From Gemmatimonadota bacterium (GTDB taxonomy: Bacteria > ARS69), in contig JAGQIB010000019.1 in the NCBI GenBank assembly GCA_020431545.1, positions 1 through 9,461 on the forward strand: DNA of 9,461 nucleotides, in the 5' to 3' direction. The notes beneath the pieces are model-generated. The model did not search any database. It saw only the letters and a program-made list of their open reading frames with translations, and was not told the DNA's origin. The position numbers were made by a program, and so were the translations under genes. Of the stretch, positions 6,593-9,461 are shown piece after piece (the stretch's first letter is position 1; every line of letters begins with the position of its first letter).

Positions 6593-8515
6593 TCACACTC
6601 CCGACGTCGGGACCTCGGCATCGGTCTCCGTCTCTTCGTCGGCGGGCGACGGTTCCTCCACCGGCGGCTTCCAACCGTTCGCGCGCAGCCAGCCGGCGGC
6701 CTCCGCGGCCTTCTCCCGGTAGACGAGGAAGAGGAAGACGTCGCCGCGCCTGGGCGTCGTCCGGTCGTCCACCGGCTCGGCCCGCGTGCCCCGGACTCGC
6801 GCGAGCGGCAGGACGTTCTCCCGCTGCTCCTCGGCGATCAGACCCTTCCCCTCCGTCTCGGCCTCGTCCGCCTCACGGATCCACCGCTGGATCTCGCCGA
6901 ACCCGCGTCGGACACACGACTCCCAGAGCGCGAGATCCTGCGGGGCGCCGAACGCGATCTGCAGATCCGCCTCCTCCAGCATCTCGGGGGTCACGCGGCC
7001 TCCGCGTGAGTTCAGGGCCGCGCAGCTTCGCTTGACCTTGAACTCGTCGCGGACCTTCGTGGCGAACAGGAGGTTCACCTCCTCGTTCGCGGTGAGCCCC
7101 ACGCAGCCGCCGAGGTCCTCCACTCCGGCGCGCAAGAGTGTGGACTCCTTGAGCGCGTTGCCGAAGATGACCTGAAAGCCCTCTTCCTGGGCGGCATTCG
7201 TGGCGTCGCCGCTCGCGTCGAGGAACACCACTTCCTCGCCGTGCTCGCGAACGGCCTTCCCCACCGCGAGCCCGAGCGGGTTCGCTCCGAGGATCGCCCA
7301 GCCGCGACCGGTGGCGCGCCGAAGACCGAGCATCCGGGCGACGAGTCCTCCCGTGAGGCCCTGCAGGACCACGGTGACGGCGATGACGAGGAAGACGAGC
7401 GCCCGGAGCGTCGTGCCGCCCTCGATCTGCGCATCGTTCAGACGGAGCGCGAAGAACGACGCCACGGCCGCGGCCACGATTCCCCGGGGCGCGATCCAGG
7501 AGAGGAAAACCTTGTCCTTCACGGAGAGCCCGGTGCCCCACGTGCACGCGATCACGTTGATCGGCCGGATCACGAACATCAGCACTACCACGACCCAGAG
7601 CCCGCGCGTACCGAGCGCGCGGAGGTCGGCGAAGCGAACGTCGGCGGCGAGAATCACGAACAGCATGCCGATCAGCATCACCGTCAGCTGTTCCTTGAAC
7701 TCGCGCAGATCGCGGTGGACCCGCGTGCGGGTGTTGCCCACCAGCACGCCGGCGATCGTGACGGACGCGATGCCGCTCTCCGGCTGCAGCGCGTTGCTCA
7801 CGTGGAACAGGGCCAGGATCATCGAGAGCGCGAACACGTTCTCGAGTCCTTCCGGCACGAAGTGCTCGAGCCGCAGCAGTCGCGCGATCCCCCAGCCTCC
7901 CGCGAAGCCGAGCAGGCAGCCCACGCCGAGGCTCGCGACGATCCCGAGCACACCCATCGCGAGCGACGTCGCGGAGGGCTGCAGCGCCACGTCGAGCGCG
8001 ACGACCGCCACGATCGCGCCGATCGGGTCGATCAGCACGCCTTCGCCCTCGAGCACGGTCTGCAGGTGCTTCTTGAGACGGATTCGTCGGACCAGCGGTC
8101 CCACCACGGTCGGGCCGGTCACGATCACGAGGGTTCCGAACAGGATGGAGGAGCGCCACTCCCACTGGAGAATGGCACGGGCCGCGAGCGTGGCGCCGAC
8201 CGCGGTGATGAGCGCGCCGAGCGTGATCAGTCGCTGGATGGCGCGGGATTCCCGCTTCAGACGCCCGACGTCGAGATTGAGCCCGCCTTCGAACAGGATG
8301 ACCGCCACCGCGAAGCCGACCAGCGTGTGCAGTGCGTGCCCGAGCGACTCCGGCTGGACGAGCCCGAGCGCGTCGGGTCCCAGCAAGGCGCCGGTGATCA
8401 GCAGCAGCACGAGTCCGGGCACGCGAATGTGGTGGGCGATCGTCTGCGCGACGAGTCCGGCCGCGAGCGCGATCGAGATGGTGAGGGCGGGATCGGAGGT
8501 GACGGCGTGATTCAT
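6593..8515 (-). CDS. NhaP-type (CPA1) cation/proton antiporter fused to a TrkA-N regulatory domain
   Basis: The product has 640 residues. An in-frame TAG at 8527-8525 leaves the ATG at 8515 as the only good start; no strong ribosome binding site precedes it. Residues about 10-398 form 12-13 hydrophobic segments of a Na+(K+)/H+ exchanger. Landmarks are LFEGGLNLD (74-82), TGPTVVGPL (133-141), EGEGVLIDPIGA (156-167), with Asp163 the likely ion-binding acid, and WIAPRGIVAAAV (340-351), with Arg344 conserved in CPA1 exchangers. A Rossmann-like TrkA-N domain follows at about 405-545: the phosphate loop reads GANPLG (410-415), with Asn at the usual middle Gly, and Asp433 closes beta-2. This domain could let nucleotides or redox state gate transport. 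The C-terminus (about 565-613) looks like a TrkA-C-like or similar small domain, and the last 25 residues are an acidic, Pro-rich tail. It lies 55 bases downstream of the HD-type gene on the same strand, so co-transcription is possible. The exact ion is not determinable. Confidence 0.9.
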   Translation of the reverse strand: MNHAVTSDPALTISIALAAGLVAQTIAHHIRVPGLVLLLITGALLGPDALGLVQPESLGHALHTLVGFAVAVILFEGGLNLDVGRLKRESRAIQRLITLGALITAVGATLAARAILQWEWRSSILFGTLVIVTGPTVVGPLVRRIRLKKHLQTVLEGEGVLIDPIGAIVAVVALDVALQPSATSLAMGVLGIVASLGVGCLLGFAGGWGIARLLRLEHFVPEGLENVFALSMILALFHVSNALQPESGIASVTIAGVLVGNTRTRVHRDLREFKEQLTVMLIGMLFVILAADVRFADLRALGTRGLWVVVVLMFVIRPINVIACTWGTGLSVKDKVFLSWIAPRGIVAAAVASFFALRLNDAQIEGGTTLRALVFLVIAVTVVLQGLTGGLVARMLGLRRATGRGWAILGANPLGLAVGKAVREHGEEVVFLDASGDATNAAQEEGFQVIFGNALKESTLLRAGVEDLGGCVGLTANEEVNLLFATKVRDEFKVKRSCAALNSRGGRVTPEMLEEADLQIAFGAPQDLALWESCVRRGFGEIQRWIREADEAETEGKGLIAEEQRENVLPLARVRGTRAEPVDDRTTPRRGDVFLFLVYREKAAEAAGWLRANGWKPPVEEPSPADEETETDAEVPTSGV

Positions 8516-8570
8516 GCCCGCACGCTAGCACGGGCGTGGCGGGAGGTCAGTCCTTCTCGGTGCGGATCGA

Positions 8571-9461
8571 TCAGGCCGGGACCCGGACCGGAGCGCGCGG
8601 AACGGAGCGGGGCACCGTACGCTTGATCGCCTCCACCACGGAGGGCGAGTACTGCGAACCCGACCACTTCTCGAGTTCCGCGAGGGCGACGTCGGGCGGG
8701 TTGCCGGCCCGGCGGGGACCTCCCGACACGATCTGATCGAACGTGTCCGCGGCCGCCACGATGTGGGCCTCGATGGGGACGTACTCGTTGACGCGGCCGT
8801 CCTCGGCGTACGGGTCCTGGTGGTATTCGATGATCGGCACGACGTCGCGGAACATCTCGCCGAGTGCGTCGATCATCCGCGCACCGCGCTGCGAGTACGG
8901 TTCGAGCGCCTCGCGCTCCGCGTCGCTCAGATCCGAACGGCCTTCGAGGTCTCCGGCGATCTCCACGCGCCCCACGTCGTGAAGGAGACCCGCCACCCGA
9001 CAGTTCTCGATGCGCTCGTCGGACAGGCCGAGTCGCCGCGCGACGTCGGTCGCGAGGTGCGACACGCGCGTGGAGTGACCGAGCGCGTGCTCGCCCCCGG
9101 ACTCCAGGTACTTCGTGAGGATCTCGAGCGTCCCGAGGTAGGCCTGCCGGAGCTGCGCGTGCCGGTCGACGTTGCGCTCGTGCAGTGTTCCCACGACGAG
9201 ACTCGTGAGCACCAGGAAGCAGCCCCACAGCGCGATCGTTCCCCAGCTCTCCGCCGCCGTCGCCTCCAGCGCGAACCGGGTCGGGTCGATCGCGTTGAAG
9301 AGGGACACGAAGCCCACCGAGAGCAGGCTCGCCGCGAGCGACGAGCGCAACCCGAGGAACAGGCCGGTCACGAGGACCGGCAGATAGTAGAAGTTGAGCA
9401 GGGAAGCCCGGTGAACCACGAGGAAGTTCATCAGAACGACGCCGAGGAAGATCGTTCCCAC
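8571..9461 (-). CDS. Membrane-anchored HD-GYP-like protein with degenerate motif (5' end outside window)
   Basis: The frame stays open to the window edge, where the last codon reads GTG; the gene probably continues beyond, so the 296 residues are a minimum. Hydrophobic segments at about 2-16, 21-38, 41-58 and 72-93 form an N-terminal membrane sensor region, followed by a short helical linker (95-120) and an HD domain: GHSTRV (128-133) and LLHDVGRVEI (159-168), with the HD pair at His161-Asp162. The later ADTFDQIVS (238-246) matches the third conserved block of HD-GYP proteins. The metal-binding His normally before P-x-x-G is Tyr189 (EPYSQRG). The usual HHE..DGxGYP block is replaced by EYHQDPYAEDGRV (212-224), so the GYP signature is gone. 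Typical HD-GYP proteins hydrolyse cyclic di-GMP or related dinucleotides; this one may be inactive, use another metal arrangement or act as a sensor. The C-terminus is a short basic, Pro-rich tail. It lies directly upstream of the antiporter gene. Confidence 0.8.
   Translation of the reverse strand: MGTIFLGVVLMNFLVVHRASLLNFYYLPVLVTGLFLGLRSSLAASLLSVGFVSLFNAIDPTRFALEATAAESWGTIALWGCFLVLTSLVVGTLHERNVDRHAQLRQAYLGTLEILTKYLESGGEHALGHSTRVSHLATDVARRLGLSDERIENCRVAGLLHDVGRVEIAGDLEGRSDLSDAEREALEPYSQRGARMIDALGEMFRDVVPIIEYHQDPYAEDGRVNEYVPIEAHIVAAADTFDQIVSGGPRRAGNPPDVALAELEKWSGSQYSPSVVEAIKRTVPRSVPRAPVRVPA

Noticed and set aside
7241..8626. 461-residue plus-strand open frame across the antiporter
   Set aside because: It is a mirror frame of the antiporter, rich in Arg, Asp, Glu and His, without any fold-like pattern.

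Overview
The window is about 9.5 kb of gene-dense, very GC-rich bacterial DNA. Genes are tightly packed, there are three predicted lipoproteins, and at least two outer-membrane beta-barrel proteins mark a diderm (Gram-negative type) cell. A TonB-dependent receptor with an N-terminal carboxypeptidase-regulatory-like domain followed by a DUF4249 lipoprotein is a pairing best known from Bacteroidota. With this GC content, a high-GC member of the wider FCB group (Gemmatimonadota, Eisenbacteria or Krumholzibacteriota type) is a reasonable guess. No rRNA or other phylogenetic marker is present, so this is inference.

Layout. Bases 1-390 (+) are the 3' end of a small outer-membrane beta-barrel protein. 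A 148-base gap with a plausible sigma70-type promoter (458-486) leads into a five-gene plus-strand cluster, 539-6553. In order it encodes an MbnP-family lipoprotein, an MbnH/MauG-like di-heme c-type cytochrome predicted to be a lipoprotein, a TonB-dependent receptor, a DUF4249 lipoprotein and a class IV-like histone-deacetylase-family hydrolase. Spacings are 7, 16, -11 and 3 bases, so it is probably one operon. A 39-base convergent gap follows. Two minus-strand genes fill the rest: an NhaP-type cation/proton antiporter fused to a TrkA-N domain (8515-6593) and, upstream of it, a membrane-anchored degenerate HD-GYP-type protein (9461-8571) that runs off the window.

How the genes may work together. 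In methanotrophs, MbnH uses two hemes to oxidise a tryptophan of MbnP to kynurenine, which creates a copper site. Here the same pair is joined to an outer-membrane TonB receptor and its DUF4249 partner, with no methanobactin precursor or biosynthesis gene in the window. The simplest reading is a cell-surface or periplasmic metal (probably copper) capture and import module, matured by a di-heme enzyme. The deacetylase-like gene 3 bases downstream may be an unrelated passenger, or may act on an imported ligand or on a protein. The minus-strand genes look like ordinary ion-homeostasis and signalling functions and are not obviously linked to the plus-strand operon. No tRNA, rRNA, CRISPR array, insertion sequence or long repeat was seen.
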